The notes below the pieces were generated by a model. It had not been told where the DNA came from. It saw only the letters and a list, made by a program, of their open reading frames with translations, and made no database searches. From an uncultured Alphaproteobacteria bacterium (GTDB lineage Bacteria; Pseudomonadota; Alphaproteobacteria; RF32; CAG-239), in NCBI GenBank assembly GCA_944393715.1, contig CALYBB010000013.1:1-34911 (forward strand): DNA of 34,911 bases, written 5' to 3'. Shown piece by piece: positions 16,916 through 26,655 of this stretch. Each line of letters starts with the position of its first letter. Position 1 is the first letter of the stretch. A program made the translations under genes and the position numbers.

Positions 16916-17947
16916 ATGGACAAAGAAAAAGCACTAGACGCAGCCCTAAGCCAGATCGAAAAAGCTTTCGGCAAAGGTTCAATCATGAGAATGGGGCAGG
17001 ACAATGCCCATGTAGATATCGAGGGGATCTCAACCGGTTCGCTCGGACTGGATATGGCCTTAGGCATCGGCGGTTTGCCGCGCGGCCGCATCGTCGAGAT
17101 TTATGGCCCCGAGAGCTCCGGCAAAACCACTCTGGCCTTAAGTGTCGTTGCTCAGGCACAAAAGAAAGGAGGTACCTGCGCCTTTATTGACGCCGAGCAC
17201 GCGCTGGACCCGTCTTATGCCAAAAAAATCGGCGTTGATTTGGAAAACCTGCTGATCTCGCAGCCGGACGCCGGCGAGCAGGCTCTAGAAATTGCCGATA
17301 CTTTAGTGCGTTCCGGCGCAATTGATGTTTTAGTTGTCGATTCGGTTGCCGCTTTGGTTCCCAAAGCCGAACTTGAAGGCGAGATGGGCGATTCGCACAT
17401 GGGTTTGCAGGCACGCCTGATGAGTCAGGCTTTGCGCAAGCTGACATCAACCATTGCCCGCTCCAACACTTTGGTAATCTTCATCAACCAAATCCGCATG
17501 AAGATAGGCGTCATGTTCGGCAATCCCGAAACCACCACCGGCGGCAACGCACTCAAGTTCTATGCCTCCGTCAGGCTGGACATCCGCAGCACCGGCAAGA
17601 TTAAAGACAAAGAAGACATTATCGGTTCGCAAACTCGTGTTAAAATTGTCAAAAACAAAGTCGCCCCACCGTTCAAGGTTGTTGATTTTGACATCATGTA
17701 CGGCGAAGGCATTTCTAAAACCGGCGAACTGGTTGACCTCGGCGTTAAGGCTAATGTGATTGAAAAATCCGGCGCATGGTTCTCCTACAATGGTGACAAA
17801 ATCGGCCAGGGTCGTGAAAACGCCAAAATTTTCCTAAAAGAACATCCTGACATCGCGCTGGAGATTGAAAACAAAATCAAAGCCGATGCCGGACATTTGA
17901 GCTCGGAGATGATCGGCGGCGAACCCCCAGCTACTGAAGAAGAATAA
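16916..17947 (+). CDS. recA: DNA recombinase RecA
   Basis: A 343-residue strand-exchange ATPase and SOS co-protease. Walker A is GPESSGKTT (64-72), Walker B ends at Asp142 in '[15 protein letters not shown]'. The loop L1 '[17 protein letters not shown]' and L2 '[14 protein letters not shown]' that bind DNA are intact. The C-terminus is acidic (ATEEE), as usual. GGAG lies 9 bases before ATG 16916. I found no alphaproteobacterial GTTC-N7-GTTC LexA box in the 46-bp spacer; only a short TTAGAA/TTCTAA inverted repeat is present. A convergent terminator follows. Confidence 0.98.
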   Translation: MDKEKALDAALSQIEKAFGKGSIMRMGQDNAHVDIEGISTGSLGLDMALGIGGLPRGRIVEIYGPESSGKTTLALSVVAQAQKKGGTCAFIDAEHALDPSYAKKIGVDLENLLISQPDAGEQALEIADTLVRSGAIDVLVVDSVAALVPKAELEGEMGDSHMGLQARLMSQALRKLTSTIARSNTLVIFINQIRMKIGVMFGNPETTTGGNALKFYASVRLDIRSTGKIKDKEDIIGSQTRVKIVKNKVAPPFKVVDFDIMYGEGISKTGELVDLGVKANVIEKSGAWFSYNGDKIGQGRENAKIFLKEHPDIALEIENKIKADAGHLSSEMIGGEPPATEEE

Positions 17948-17968
17948 TCTCGGCACTAACTTCAAAAT

Positions 17969-18000
17969 AAAAAACATCAGCTATTCAGCTGATGTTTTTT
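17969..18000. terminator. Terminator after recA (shared with the converging gene)
   Basis: A perfect 14-bp stem, AAAAAACATCAGCT/AGCTGATGTTTTTT, has an ATTC loop. It ends recA on the plus strand and can serve the minus-strand MmcQ/YjbR gene, whose stop codon overlaps its edge. Confidence 0.92.
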
Positions 18001-18673
18001 ATTTCTTGGCGGCCAGCGCATAACTTTCGTCAACCAGCGCCAGCAATTCTTCTTCCGGCATTGAACCGTCCAACAAGAGTGTTACCCAATGCTTTTTATT
18101 CATGTGGTAGCCGTGGAAAATTCTTTGCCCATCAACCCTAACGGCCACATCCTCCGGCGCCATCCGCACATCGACAATCTCAATAATGTTATCCCCAGCA
18201 AGCCCGATTTTATTTTGCGCCACAGTCAAAACCGCCGCATACCATTTGCGGTTATCCTGTCGCCGCAAAACAGCATTACGGGGAAAGTTGGCCCACAAAA
18301 ATTCCAATTTATCACCATATTTCTCTTTAACATGGCGGATAATTGCCACCGCGCCCGAGCTTTTAAAAGCCTTACCGATAAAACACTCTGCAGCAATTTT
18401 TTCCAAAACCGCACAGCATTCTGTCCGCACCTTGCCGACAAACGCCCCTGCGGCGCTTTCCGCACGATAGAGCACATATTCATCGCCGGTATCCGTATCA
18501 AACACTCGGCTTGTAACTTTACCTTGCGCATCAACAGCCACCTTAAGCCGAAACTGCCCGCTCAATACCGTCATAACATAAACATATTCGCCGACATCGC
18601 TGCGTACAAAACCAAATTTTTCAAGCTCATCCGTAAGTGGTACCTTGTCTTTAAATATTTCATCCTGCAGCAT
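17999..18673 (-). CDS. MmcQ/YjbR family protein
   Basis: A 224-residue protein with a C-terminal MmcQ/YjbR domain (about 105-224). The family pattern is clear: 'FPRNAVLRRQDNRKWYAAVL', then 'GYHMNKKHWVTLLLDGSMPEEELLALVDESYALAA'. The fold resembles the CyaY/double-wing DNA-binding type; its role in cells is not firmly known. The N-terminal 100 residues are a second module, again with beta-rich 'FRLKVAVDAQGKVTSRVF', also seen in longer members of the family. Start 18673 is the first Met of the frame. It converges with recA across a shared terminator. Confidence 0.82.
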   Translation of the reverse strand: MLQDEIFKDKVPLTDELEKFGFVRSDVGEYVYVMTVLSGQFRLKVAVDAQGKVTSRVFDTDTGDEYVLYRAESAAGAFVGKVRTECCAVLEKIAAECFIGKAFKSSGAVAIIRHVKEKYGDKLEFLWANFPRNAVLRRQDNRKWYAAVLTVAQNKIGLAGDNIIEIVDVRMAPEDVAVRVDGQRIFHGYHMNKKHWVTLLLDGSMPEEELLALVDESYALAAKK

Positions 18674-18866
18674 CTTTTTTTCTTTATCTTCACTTATTGA
18701 CCTTTATTCCTACTATAAAACAAACTAACACTCAAAACACAATATAAAAAATAATTTTCAAAAATTTTTCTTGTTTGTAAAATCTATTCATGCTATATAC
18801 GGCAATGACATGAATTATTATTTGCCACATTCAAAAGAACAATATTAACCTTAAAAATTATTAAAA

Positions 18867-19421
18867 ATGCAAGACATTAACAGATTATTGCGAACTCCCG
18901 AAGGAGCCGTCCTCTGTAACCTGAAAGAAGACGAAATTGCAAACTTCAAGGGCGATTACATTACCGTAATAAACGACAACATTACTGCGGTTGCCAACAA
19001 TAAAAAGATTGCCACGCCCAAAAAGCTGACCAACGAAATTGGTATCGAATACCTTTTTGTTGGTGATTTTAATCTCTATGGCAAACAGATGGCTCAAAAG
19101 CATGGTATTTTCTTTGCTTTTCAGCAAGATGATCAGTCCCTGCCGTCAGACCGCGAAGCAAAAGAAACAAGCCTTTATGCCCGCAAAGACGAGCTCTGCG
19201 AGATTCCGCGAGTAAAAAAAGTGCCTCAGTACAAATTGGTCGGCTACAAACACGACGCCGATTTTTTCGCCTCTGTGCCGGATAAGATATCGCGATGGGT
19301 ATATTCAGATGCCAATATCTTTAGTGTTCTGGATGGTAAGATACAATTTCTATCCACACCGATGATAAACATCACCGACCCGTTTAACTGCCAAGTTTCA
19401 GATAACATAAACTGGTGGTAG
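18867..19421 (+). CDS. Hypothetical protein, no family recognised
   Basis: A 184-residue protein with no signal peptide, membrane span or motif that I recognise. It is mixed alpha/beta, with Tyr/Phe/Asp-rich segments such as 'YLFVGDFNLYGKQMAQ' and 'GIFFAFQQDDQSLP', and ends in Trp-Trp. No good ribosome binding site precedes the ATG; the upstream 190 bp are very AT-rich. It is probably expressed, since a strong terminator follows its stop within 10 bases and the frame is open throughout, with codon use like its neighbours. Function unknown. Confidence 0.7.
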   Translation: MQDINRLLRTPEGAVLCNLKEDEIANFKGDYITVINDNITAVANNKKIATPKKLTNEIGIEYLFVGDFNLYGKQMAQKHGIFFAFQQDDQSLPSDREAKETSLYARKDELCEIPRVKKVPQYKLVGYKHDADFFASVPDKISRWVYSDANIFSVLDGKIQFLSTPMINITDPFNCQVSDNINWW

Positions 19422-19430
19422 CTATAATAA

Positions 19431-19465
19431 AAAAAAGAAAACCTCGCAACGAGGTTTTCTTTTTT
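19431..19465. terminator. Bidirectional terminator between the 184-residue gene and the activase
   Basis: A long stem AAAAAAGAAAACCTCG/CGAGGTTTTCTTTTTT with a 3-nt loop stands between two converging genes and has A/T runs on both sides. Confidence 0.9.
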
Positions 19466-22400
19466 TATTTGCTCTTTGCCTGTTCTTTGGATATTGACAT
19501 CATCAATTTAATCCGGTTGATCTGATTGGTCTCACTGGCGCCGGGATCGTAGTCCACCGCCATGATATTAGCCTCGGGAAATTTCTTTTTAATCTCTTTG
19601 ATAAAGCCCTTACCGGTAATATGATTCGGCAAACAACCAAACGGCTGCATACACAACACATTGTTGACACCGGCCTCCAACAGTTCAATAATCTCAGCCG
19701 TCAACAACCAGCCCTCGCCGGTCTGGTGCCCGAGCGAAATCAGCCCGCGGATTTTTTTGCGCAAATTTTTGAAAAACACCGGCGGTTCAAAACGCCTAGA
19801 CAATGCAAACCCAAGCCGCATCGATCCCCTGCAAAACTCCAAAAACGCAATACTGAACAAACTTACCGCACAAGCTTTCCACGACCCCTGCAAATATTTG
19901 TAGTTGAACACATGATCATAAAAACCATACAGCATAAAGTCCATCAAATCCGGTACCACCGCCTCGCCGCCTTCCTGTTCAATAATACGCGCCGCCTGAT
20001 TATTGGCATCCGGATGATATTTGAGCAAGATCTCGCCCACCAGCCCAACTCGCGGCTTACGCGGCATATCCTTTAACGGCAGCTTGTCAAATGCCCGTAT
20101 CATCCGAAACATATTAACATTAAATTTGATAATATCGCCGTCTTTCAAGTTCTTTTTGATGATTTTAACCCATTTGGCCGTCAATTTAAGCGTGCTTCCC
20201 GGCTTTTTCTCATAAGGCGTCACCCGATTAATCATCCGCATCAGCGCATCGCCGTAACAACCGGCCATAATTGAGCGCAACAAAACTTTTCGCCCCGGAG
20301 CAAATCCGGTATTGACCGCCCGACCGCTGACATTAAGCGTAATTACCGGAACATGAACGAGATTGCATTGTGCCAGTGCCCGCCGCAGCAATCCGGCATA
20401 ATTTGACGCCCGACAACCGCCGCTGGTCTGCGAAATCAACAGCGCAATTTTATCCGTGTCATAATCGCCATCGCGGATAGCCTGCAACAACTGGCCGATA
20501 ACCACAATCGCCGGAAAACAGGCGTCGTTGTTAACATGTTTCAACCCAAGCTCAATCGCGCTTTTGCTAACCTTAGGCAGCTGCGCCACCTTGTAGCCCT
20601 CGCTGGCAAATACCGCCTCCAAAAACTGAAAATGCACCGGCGACAATTGCGGAATCAAAATAGTGTGCGTTTTTTTCATCTCCGGCGTAAACACTGGCGG
20701 TTGCTGCGGTCGCTGCTGCGCGGCTTCCTGCTGCCGTTGCTGCATATCCCTAAGCGCCGCCAGCAATGAGCGGATGCGGATTTTAGCCGGCCCGAGATTG
20801 TCGCCCTCATCGATTTTAATCTGCGCATAGAGCCGCTCTTTTGATGTCACGATTTCCTCCAGCTGATCTGCGGTAATCGCATCCACCCCGCAGCCGAAAG
20901 ACACTAACTGCAGCACTGCCAGATTGGCGTTCTCAGCAGTAACAGCACCGGCGCGGTAAAGCCTCGCATGATAAGTCCATTGGTCGCGCACCCGCAAAGC
21001 CTCCGGATTAGGCTTGAGATGCGCCACCGAATCTTCGGTTAAAACCGACAACCCGCAAGAATTAATCAGCTCCGGTATACCGTGATTAATCGCCGGATCA
21101 ATATGATACGGATGTCCTGCCAGCACGATACCGTATTCGCCGTTCTGCCGCAGTTTTTCAACCGCCTCTTCTCCGGCGCGGCGAATATCTTTCTTAAACC
21201 GCCTAAGCTCAACAAACGCTCGTTTAACCGCCATGCGTAATTGCAAGGCCGAAAACCCCGCAAATAACGGCACCGCCTTTAAACGCCTTGCCAAAATCTT
21301 TTCATCCAACGGCAAAAACGGTGCAAAAAAAGGTATGCCTTTTTCGCCAAGCTCGGAAATATTCTTGGCCAAAACCTCCGGATACCCTGTCACCACCGGA
21401 CAGTTATAGCAATCCACCTGTGAGACAAACTCTTTTTGCTCCCGCGGAATACACGGAAAAAAGATATAATCAACGTTTTTGGCAATCAAATCCATGATAT
21501 GCCCATGCGCCATCTTGGCCGGATAACACACCGTTTGTGATGGGATGGAGCCATAGCCGTCAAAAAACATTTTCTTTGAAGACGGCGCCGACAGCTCCAC
21601 CCTGAAACCCAAATGTGTCAGCAACGTAAACCACAGTGGATAATTTTCATACATATTGAGCGCCCGCGGGATTCCCACCGTGCCGCGCGGGGCTTTTTCT
21701 TTGGATAACGGTTGATAATATTCAAACAATCTCTTGTACTTATAGGCGCACAGATTAATCTTGTCGTTCTTAATCAGACCGGCGCCTTTTTCGCACTTGT
21801 TGCCGGAGACAAATTTCTTTTTGTTGCCAAAGTCGGTAATCGTCAACATACAACGATTGGCACATCCCTGACAACGCGCGTTGGTGGTTTTAATCTGCAA
21901 TTTGCCGATTTCATCCAAGGTTATCAATTTGGTTGCCGCGCCGTCTTCAGGTCCGCGTTGTTTGGCTAGCAGCGCCGCACCAAAAGCACCCATCAATCCG
22001 GCCAACCCTGGGCGAATAACCGGCCGCCCAACCTGTATTTCCAAAGCCCTCAGCAACGCATCGTTCAAAAAAGAACCACCCTGTGCCACAATACACTCGC
22101 CGAGCTCCGCCACATCGCTGATTTTGATCACCTTATAACAGGCATTTTTAATCACCGAATACGACAATCCGGCGGCAATATCACCGACCGAAACACCCTC
22201 TTTTTGCGCCTGTTTAACCTTTGAGTTCATAAACACCGTACAGCGCGTGCCCAGATCGACCGGATGTTTTGCCTTGAGCGCCGCCGCAACAAACGCCGGC
22301 ATATCCATATTAAGCGAGCGGGCAAAATTTTCGATAAAAGACCCACAGCCCGACGAACACGCCTCGTTAAGACCTATTTTTTCAATCGTCCCATCTTTAA

Positions 22401-23694
22401 GGCTCATACATTTAATATCTTGCCCGCCGATATCCAGCACAAAACTGGCTTCGGGCGCAAAAAACGTCGCCGCGCGGCAATGCGCCACCGTTTCCACTTC
22501 GTCAATATCCAGCCGCAAACCGGCTTTCAGCAATGCGCTGCCGTAACCCGTGGCTGCCGCGGCCTTAATTTTGAGCCCCGGTTTGGCTGTGCTGTAAATC
22601 TCGGTCAGGATTTTAAGCGCCAGATGAAAAGGATCGCCGTTGTTGGAACCATAATAAGAATACAACAGCCTGTTTTTGTCATCAATAAGCACCGCCTTAA
22701 TCGTTGTCGACCCGCTATCGATTCCAAACCAAGCATCACCCTCATACTCCTCAAGCGGAAACTTCTCAACATCAGCCAAATGATGACGCACGTCAAACGC
22801 ATCTTTCTCCTGTCTGTTTTTAAACAGCGGCGGCAATTTTTGAATCCCGTTTTCCTCATCCGTATTTTCCAGCGCCTTCGCCAGTCCGGACAAATCAACC
22901 GCCTCCTCTGCTCCGGCCTTGGCATTGAGCGCCGCGCCAACGGCAACAAACAATTCCGCCCGCTCTGGCAAAACCGCATGTACATCATCAAGTCTCAACG
23001 TCTCCTTAAAACATTGACGCAATGATTTTAAAAAAGCCAGCGGTCCGCCCAAAAACACCACTTTGCCGTTGATTTCGCGCCCTCGAGCCAATCCACCGAT
23101 AAACTGGTTGACCACCGCCTGCATCACCGACATCGCAATATCGCTCTTGGCACAACCTTCGTTAATCAGCGGCACAATATCTGTCTTGGCAAACACGCCG
23201 CAGCGCGACGCAATGGGATAAATATGACGATATTTCAGCGCCAGTTTGTCCAACTCGTTAATATCAAGGTTCAAGAACGAAGCCATCTGATCAATAAAAG
23301 CACCCGTGCCGCCGGCGCAGGTTTCGTTCATTCTAAGATCGGTGCCGCTGGTCAAAAACGTCAGCTTGGCATCCTCTCCGCCAAGTTCAATAATCACATC
23401 GGCATCGGGAATCATCTTTTTAATACTGAGGCTTGAGGCAATAACCTCCTGCACAAAAGAAACATTCAATTTTGTACACAATGACAACGCACCGGAACCG
23501 GTCATACAAAGCTTAAAACGATGGCCAACGAATTGTTGCGCAATTTCTTTGACAATTTCAATAATCTTTTGCCGCACCTCGGACATATGGCGCTGATAAG
23601 TGGCAAACAAAACTTTTTCATTCTCGTCAAGCACCACCGCCTTAACCGTTGTCGAACCGACGTCAATGCCAAGATACAAAACCTTTTCCGTCAT
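19465..23694 (-). CDS. Giant acyl-CoA dehydratase activase (BcrAD/BadFG x2 + DUF2229 + HgdB-like)
   Basis: A 1409-residue protein. Two ASKHA-type activase domains lie at about 5-262 and 322-585, each opening with a phosphate loop ('GIDVGSTTVKAV', 'GIDSGSTTIKAV'). In the first, Cys126 ('NETCAGGTGAF') and Cys165 ('SRCGVFAK') match the cysteines that hold the [4Fe-4S] cluster in HgdC. The second keeps Cys446 ('NEACSSGCGSF') and Cys485. A Cys cluster 'CQGCANRC' near 610 leads to a DUF2229 domain (about 660-860), then an HgdB-like region with 'NNDACFPAIV' and 'SQTSGGCRASNY'. Known activases use ATP to inject electrons into 2-hydroxyacyl-CoA dehydratases; this fused form is common in anaerobes, with unclear partners. 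No dehydratase genes are adjacent. Intact and oxygen-sensitive by inference. Confidence 0.92.
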   Translation of the reverse strand: MTEKVLYLGIDVGSTTVKAVVLDENEKVLFATYQRHMSEVRQKIIEIVKEIAQQFVGHRFKLCMTGSGALSLCTKLNVSFVQEVIASSLSIKKMIPDADVIIELGGEDAKLTFLTSGTDLRMNETCAGGTGAFIDQMASFLNLDINELDKLALKYRHIYPIASRCGVFAKTDIVPLINEGCAKSDIAMSVMQAVVNQFIGGLARGREINGKVVFLGGPLAFLKSLRQCFKETLRLDDVHAVLPERAELFVAVGAALNAKAGAEEAVDLSGLAKALENTDEENGIQKLPPLFKNRQEKDAFDVRHHLADVEKFPLEEYEGDAWFGIDSGSTTIKAVLIDDKNRLLYSYYGSNNGDPFHLALKILTEIYSTAKPGLKIKAAAATGYGSALLKAGLRLDIDEVETVAHCRAATFFAPEASFVLDIGGQDIKCMSLKDGTIEKIGLNEACSSGCGSFIENFARSLNMDMPAFVAAALKAKHPVDLGTRCTVFMNSKVKQAQKEGVSVGDIAAGLSYSVIKNACYKVIKISDVAELGECIVAQGGSFLNDALLRALEIQVGRPVIRPGLAGLMGAFGAALLAKQRGPEDGAATKLITLDEIGKLQIKTTNARCQGCANRCMLTITDFGNKKKFVSGNKCEKGAGLIKNDKINLCAYKYKRLFEYYQPLSKEKAPRGTVGIPRALNMYENYPLWFTLLTHLGFRVELSAPSSKKMFFDGYGSIPSQTVCYPAKMAHGHIMDLIAKNVDYIFFPCIPREQKEFVSQVDCYNCPVVTGYPEVLAKNISELGEKGIPFFAPFLPLDEKILARRLKAVPLFAGFSALQLRMAVKRAFVELRRFKKDIRRAGEEAVEKLRQNGEYGIVLAGHPYHIDPAINHGIPELINSCGLSVLTEDSVAHLKPNPEALRVRDQWTYHARLYRAGAVTAENANLAVLQLVSFGCGVDAITADQLEEIVTSKERLYAQIKIDEGDNLGPAKIRIRSLLAALRDMQQRQQEAAQQRPQQPPVFTPEMKKTHTILIPQLSPVHFQFLEAVFASEGYKVAQLPKVSKSAIELGLKHVNNDACFPAIVVIGQLLQAIRDGDYDTDKIALLISQTSGGCRASNYAGLLRRALAQCNLVHVPVITLNVSGRAVNTGFAPGRKVLLRSIMAGCYGDALMRMINRVTPYEKKPGSTLKLTAKWVKIIKKNLKDGDIIKFNVNMFRMIRAFDKLPLKDMPRKPRVGLVGEILLKYHPDANNQAARIIEQEGGEAVVPDLMDFMLYGFYDHVFNYKYLQGSWKACAVSLFSIAFLEFCRGSMRLGFALSRRFEPPVFFKNLRKKIRGLISLGHQTGEGWLLTAEIIELLEAGVNNVLCMQPFGCLPNHITGKGFIKEIKKKFPEANIMAVDYDPGASETNQINRIKLMMSISKEQAKSK

Positions 23695-23934
23695 TTGTTT
23701 AGGCCCGCTTATCCCTCATAAAACAATCACATCTTATGTTCAATAACACAACATTCAGGCTTTTTCAAGCGCCAAAAACACCAAGCCAACAACGTACTTT
23801 CAACATGCCATCAAAAATGTCAGACGGTTAATAACCAAAGCTCATTTTTTAATATTTACAAACATCTATTTATGTATTATCTTGTTAGGAGTTATATAAA
23901 CGATGAACTCTATTTCATATAACGGAAAAGACTG

Positions 23935-24807
23935 ATGCCTACGATTAAAGACGAGCTCCGGCTTTTGCGCGAGCTTTTATGTTTTACCGAAACCGGAAAA
24001 ACCGGTAAAATAAACGAAGCCGCAGGCCGAAACGGTTATAAGCAGTCAAATTTTTCCAATATCATCAAACAACTGGAACAAGAACTGAAACTACCTCTTT
24101 TAACCCGTCTGACAACCGGTGTCCGGCTGACAAATGACGGGCGAGAAATTTTTGAAATTGCCAGCCAGATTGAAAACATCCTGCAACGGGTACGCAGCTA
24201 TAGCAAACATTCCAAAATCCATGGCAATCTGCGCCTCTGGGTTGGCGATGGTCTGGCCTCCGGCTACATTTCCGGTTGTCTGCCTGAGTTTTACCTCAAA
24301 TACCCGAAAATATCCATTGAGATTTGCTGCTCTATTGATAATCCAAACCTCATCCATGAAACCGATATAGCCATCCTTTATCAAAAACCTCAGCTCTGCA
24401 AAGCCCTAAAGATTTCAAAACATATCTTGCATTTTTCGTTGTTTGCCTCGCCGGATTATCTATCCCGATATGGCTACCCTCAAAGCCTTGATGATTTGTG
24501 CAAAAACCACCTAATCTGCAACCGCGGTACCTTCACCGACACATGGCCTCTATGGGGACAAATAATCAAATCGGCCGAACATATTGCCGTGCAAACCAAT
24601 TCGGCCCCCGTTTTGGTTCAGGTTATTAAAGACGGTCTGGGCATCGGCTTGCTGCCCCAAACCGGCTATAATGACGATTTGGTTAAAATCGATAAAATCA
24701 AACTAAATATATCTCATCCTTTTTGGATCGTATCACACAAGGATCATCAAAACGCCTCCATTGAGGCTCTAGTTAATCATATCATAGAGGCAACCAAAAA
24801 TTTATAA
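23935..24807 (+). CDS. LysR-type transcriptional regulator
   Basis: A 290-residue regulator. The N-terminal winged helix (about 5-70) is slightly unusual: 'GKINEAAGRNGYKQSNFSNIIKQLEQELKLPLLTR' replaces the common 'AA..L..SQPA.S..I..LE'. The effector domain (about 95-290) has LysR features such as 'GNLRLWVGDGLASGYISGCLPEFYLKYPKI' and 'VKDGLGIGLLPQ'-like 'IKDGLGIGLLPQTG'. GGAAAAG precedes the ATG. It is divergent from the giant activase across 240 bp, so the activase gene is a possible target. Its 3' end overlaps the converging mini-LysR gene by 31 bp. Confidence 0.88.
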   Translation: MPTIKDELRLLRELLCFTETGKTGKINEAAGRNGYKQSNFSNIIKQLEQELKLPLLTRLTTGVRLTNDGREIFEIASQIENILQRVRSYSKHSKIHGNLRLWVGDGLASGYISGCLPEFYLKYPKISIEICCSIDNPNLIHETDIAILYQKPQLCKALKISKHILHFSLFASPDYLSRYGYPQSLDDLCKNHLICNRGTFTDTWPLWGQIIKSAEHIAVQTNSAPVLVQVIKDGLGIGLLPQTGYNDDLVKIDKIKLNISHPFWIVSHKDHQNASIEALVNHIIEATKNL

Positions 24808-25334
24808 AGCGCGACGGCTTCTTCATTATCTTTTTGGCGGCAAACAACACGCAAATTAAATGTCATTGCATTACTCTGCACAATTACTTTTGTTGTCTCA
24901 AAAATTTCATCATCAGCAACCTGTGCATCTCCAAGCTCTACCGCCACATCACAATCTCGCACATCGCCAACGACAACAACATCGGCTTCTCCGTCATACG
25001 CGGTCAAATCCATTTTCAAACAAGCCGGCAAATAAAGATATATCGCTTTTTCTTGTTGAAGCGAGCTTTGCCAATCGCGAAACCTTTGCAATATCTCTTC
25101 AAATTCTTGTGCCAGTTCACATAATTCAAGCCCTGCTGGCGTCGGTTCCACACCATCGCTCTTACGATTGAGCAACGCTGCACCGGTTGCCTCTTCCAAA
25201 TCTTTCAGCTGCATACTCAAATTGGAGATTTTAATACCGTTTTCCTCGGCAGTGCGGGTAATTTTACCATTGCGTATCGTCGCCAACAAATACAACATTT
25301 GCCTGATGATTGCACTTTCCCGTTTGATATTCAT
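24777..25334 (-). CDS. Mini LysR-like regulator with reduced effector domain
   Basis: A 185-residue protein whose first 75 residues form a LysR-type winged helix: 'ITRTAEENGIKISNLSMQLKDLEEATGAALLNRKSDGVEPTPAGLEL'. A linker helix 'EFEEILQRF' follows. The remaining about 90 residues resemble only one lobe of a LysR effector domain, including 'ADVVVVGDVRDCDVAVELGD'. Full LysR proteins have about 300 residues. The domain is therefore abridged, yet the frame is clean. The start at 25334 (MNIKRE) is chosen over 25415 because the longer version adds a hydrophobic stretch before the HTH. It is tail-to-tail with the other LysR gene, and their HTH segments look related. Confidence 0.72.
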   Translation of the reverse strand: MNIKRESAIIRQMLYLLATIRNGKITRTAEENGIKISNLSMQLKDLEEATGAALLNRKSDGVEPTPAGLELCELAQEFEEILQRFRDWQSSLQQEKAIYLYLPACLKMDLTAYDGEADVVVVGDVRDCDVAVELGDAQVADDEIFETTKVIVQSNAMTFNLRVVCRQKDNEEAVALYKFLVASMI

Positions 25335-25457
25335 TTTAGCAAATCTCGATAAAACTGTTCCCAAAATATATAACAAATTTATAAAAGTAGTATATTCTAA
25401 TCTAAAGCAAGTCAAGCGAAAATATAACTAAAGGATATACTGACAAAGTGGCTTGAC

Positions 25458-26048
25458 ATGCAACAGAATTTTGACATCAAAATTGCCGAAACGGCAGCGG
25501 AAATCGAAGCTGCCATGCAACTGCGCCGCAAAGTTTTTGTTGAAGAAGAAGGCGTGCCAGAAAACAAAGAATTTGACGGCAATGATTTTATATGCTGCAC
25601 GCATTTTTACGCCCGCAACCAAGACAAGGTCATCGGTTGTGTTCGTGCGCGTTTCTTTCCGGACTTCGTCAAGCTTGAACGCCTCTGTTGCGACAAAGAA
25701 TACCGTAAAACACCGCTGGCCAGACAACTGATGGAATATGCCTATGCTTTTTGCGAATATAAGGGTTATGACAAAGCTATCGGCTATTGCACCAAACGAC
25801 TGTTACCTTATTGGCAAAAATCCGGTTTCACTCTCCGCAGTGACATTCCGCTCCAAAAAGTAGGCAACATGGAACTCTGCACCATTCAAAAAAACTTGAC
25901 GCCGGCATCTGATGGCATATCTATTGAGCGCCCCGAGACCCTTCTGGAACCAGAAGGTATCCAAGCCCGCAAAGCCTTTGCCAAGCGCAGAGCTGACCAA
26001 ACTGTTCAAAATACGCAACACAAAATAGCCCTGTCACGCACCGAATAA
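25458..26048 (+). CDS. GNAT-family N-acetyltransferase
   Basis: A 196-residue protein with a GNAT domain in residues 5-140. 'AMQLRRKVFVEEEGVPENKEFDGND' is the opening of YjcF/ElaA-like members, 'KVIGCVRARFF' is the central beta strand, and 'LERLCCDKEYRKTPLARQLMEYA' holds the acetyl-CoA pyrophosphate loop, less glycine-rich than usual. 'LPYWQKSGF' is the typical late motif. About 55 extra residues form a polar tail without known domain. The ribosome binding site is weak. The stop is 1 bp from that of the converging XRE gene. Substrate unknown. Confidence 0.83.
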   Translation: MQQNFDIKIAETAAEIEAAMQLRRKVFVEEEGVPENKEFDGNDFICCTHFYARNQDKVIGCVRARFFPDFVKLERLCCDKEYRKTPLARQLMEYAYAFCEYKGYDKAIGYCTKRLLPYWQKSGFTLRSDIPLQKVGNMELCTIQKNLTPASDGISIERPETLLEPEGIQARKAFAKRRADQTVQNTQHKIALSRTE

Positions 26049-26049
26049 C

Positions 26050-26406
26050 TCAGGAAAAATATTTCAAAACAACTTCAACCTGATCAGATATATATCCCAA
26101 CAGCTTGTCATCCGTCGACTTTATTCGTTCAATCAACAGATTTTCCTCAGCAATTCTCGATAATGATTTATGGTTCTGCAATTCAATGTTCAGAAGCTCG
26201 TCCAAACTGACATTAAACTTCTTGGCAATTTTACACAGCATCAACAAATCCGGAACCACCAACCCGCGTTCCAAATTAGAAACCGTTCGCCAGCTGACAT
26301 CACAAACGCCGGCCAAATCCTCCTGAGTCAAGCCGGCATTCTCCCTCAGAGAACGAACACGAATTCCTAAATACTTTTTAATATTGCTGTTAACATTTTC
26401 TTTCAT
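26050..26406 (-). CDS. XRE-family helix-turn-helix regulator
   Basis: A 118-residue protein with a Cro/CI-type HTH in residues 15-70: 'GIRVRSLRENAGLTQEDLAGVCDVSWRTVSNLERGLVVPDLLMLCKIAKKFNVSLDELL'. The C-terminal helix (about 75-118) is hydrophobic and probably serves dimerisation. The start at 26406 (MKENVN) is preferred because a GAAAG stands just before it; reading from 26478 adds 24 residues unlike the family. It ends tail-to-tail with the GNAT gene, separated by 1 bp. Target unknown. Confidence 0.82.
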   Translation of the reverse strand: MKENVNSNIKKYLGIRVRSLRENAGLTQEDLAGVCDVSWRTVSNLERGLVVPDLLMLCKIAKKFNVSLDELLNIELQNHKSLSRIAEENLLIERIKSTDDKLLGYISDQVEVVLKYFS

Positions 26407-26623
26407 ATCTTTCGTTATATCCTGAATATTGCGACTTATCCACGAAATATATTTCATAAAAACAAAACGCAAAAACATCTATATTCATATAAGAAAGAAA
26501 ATTTTTCTAACAACACATTACGCAGCAAGCACAACAAAAGGATATTGAGTCAAACAAACCAATATTTCACAGAAATGCTATTTTTGAAAATCAAAAAAAT
26601 TTATAAATTCTGAAAAACAATGC

Positions 26624-26651
26624 AAAAAACCGCCCCAACGAGCGGCTTTCA
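26624..26651 (-). terminator. Terminator of tRNA-Val
   Basis: On the minus strand AAAGCCGC, an 8-nt loop and GCGGTTTTTT form a short GC stem (one bulged G) with a T-run, 5 bases after the tRNA CCA end. Confidence 0.7.
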
Positions 26652-26655
26652 AAAC

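Noticed and set aside
22264..23025. 253-codon open frame antisense to the activase
   Set aside because: It is rich in Arg/His/Phe with no domain, and lies opposite a gene with clear motifs; a shadow of that gene's codon use.
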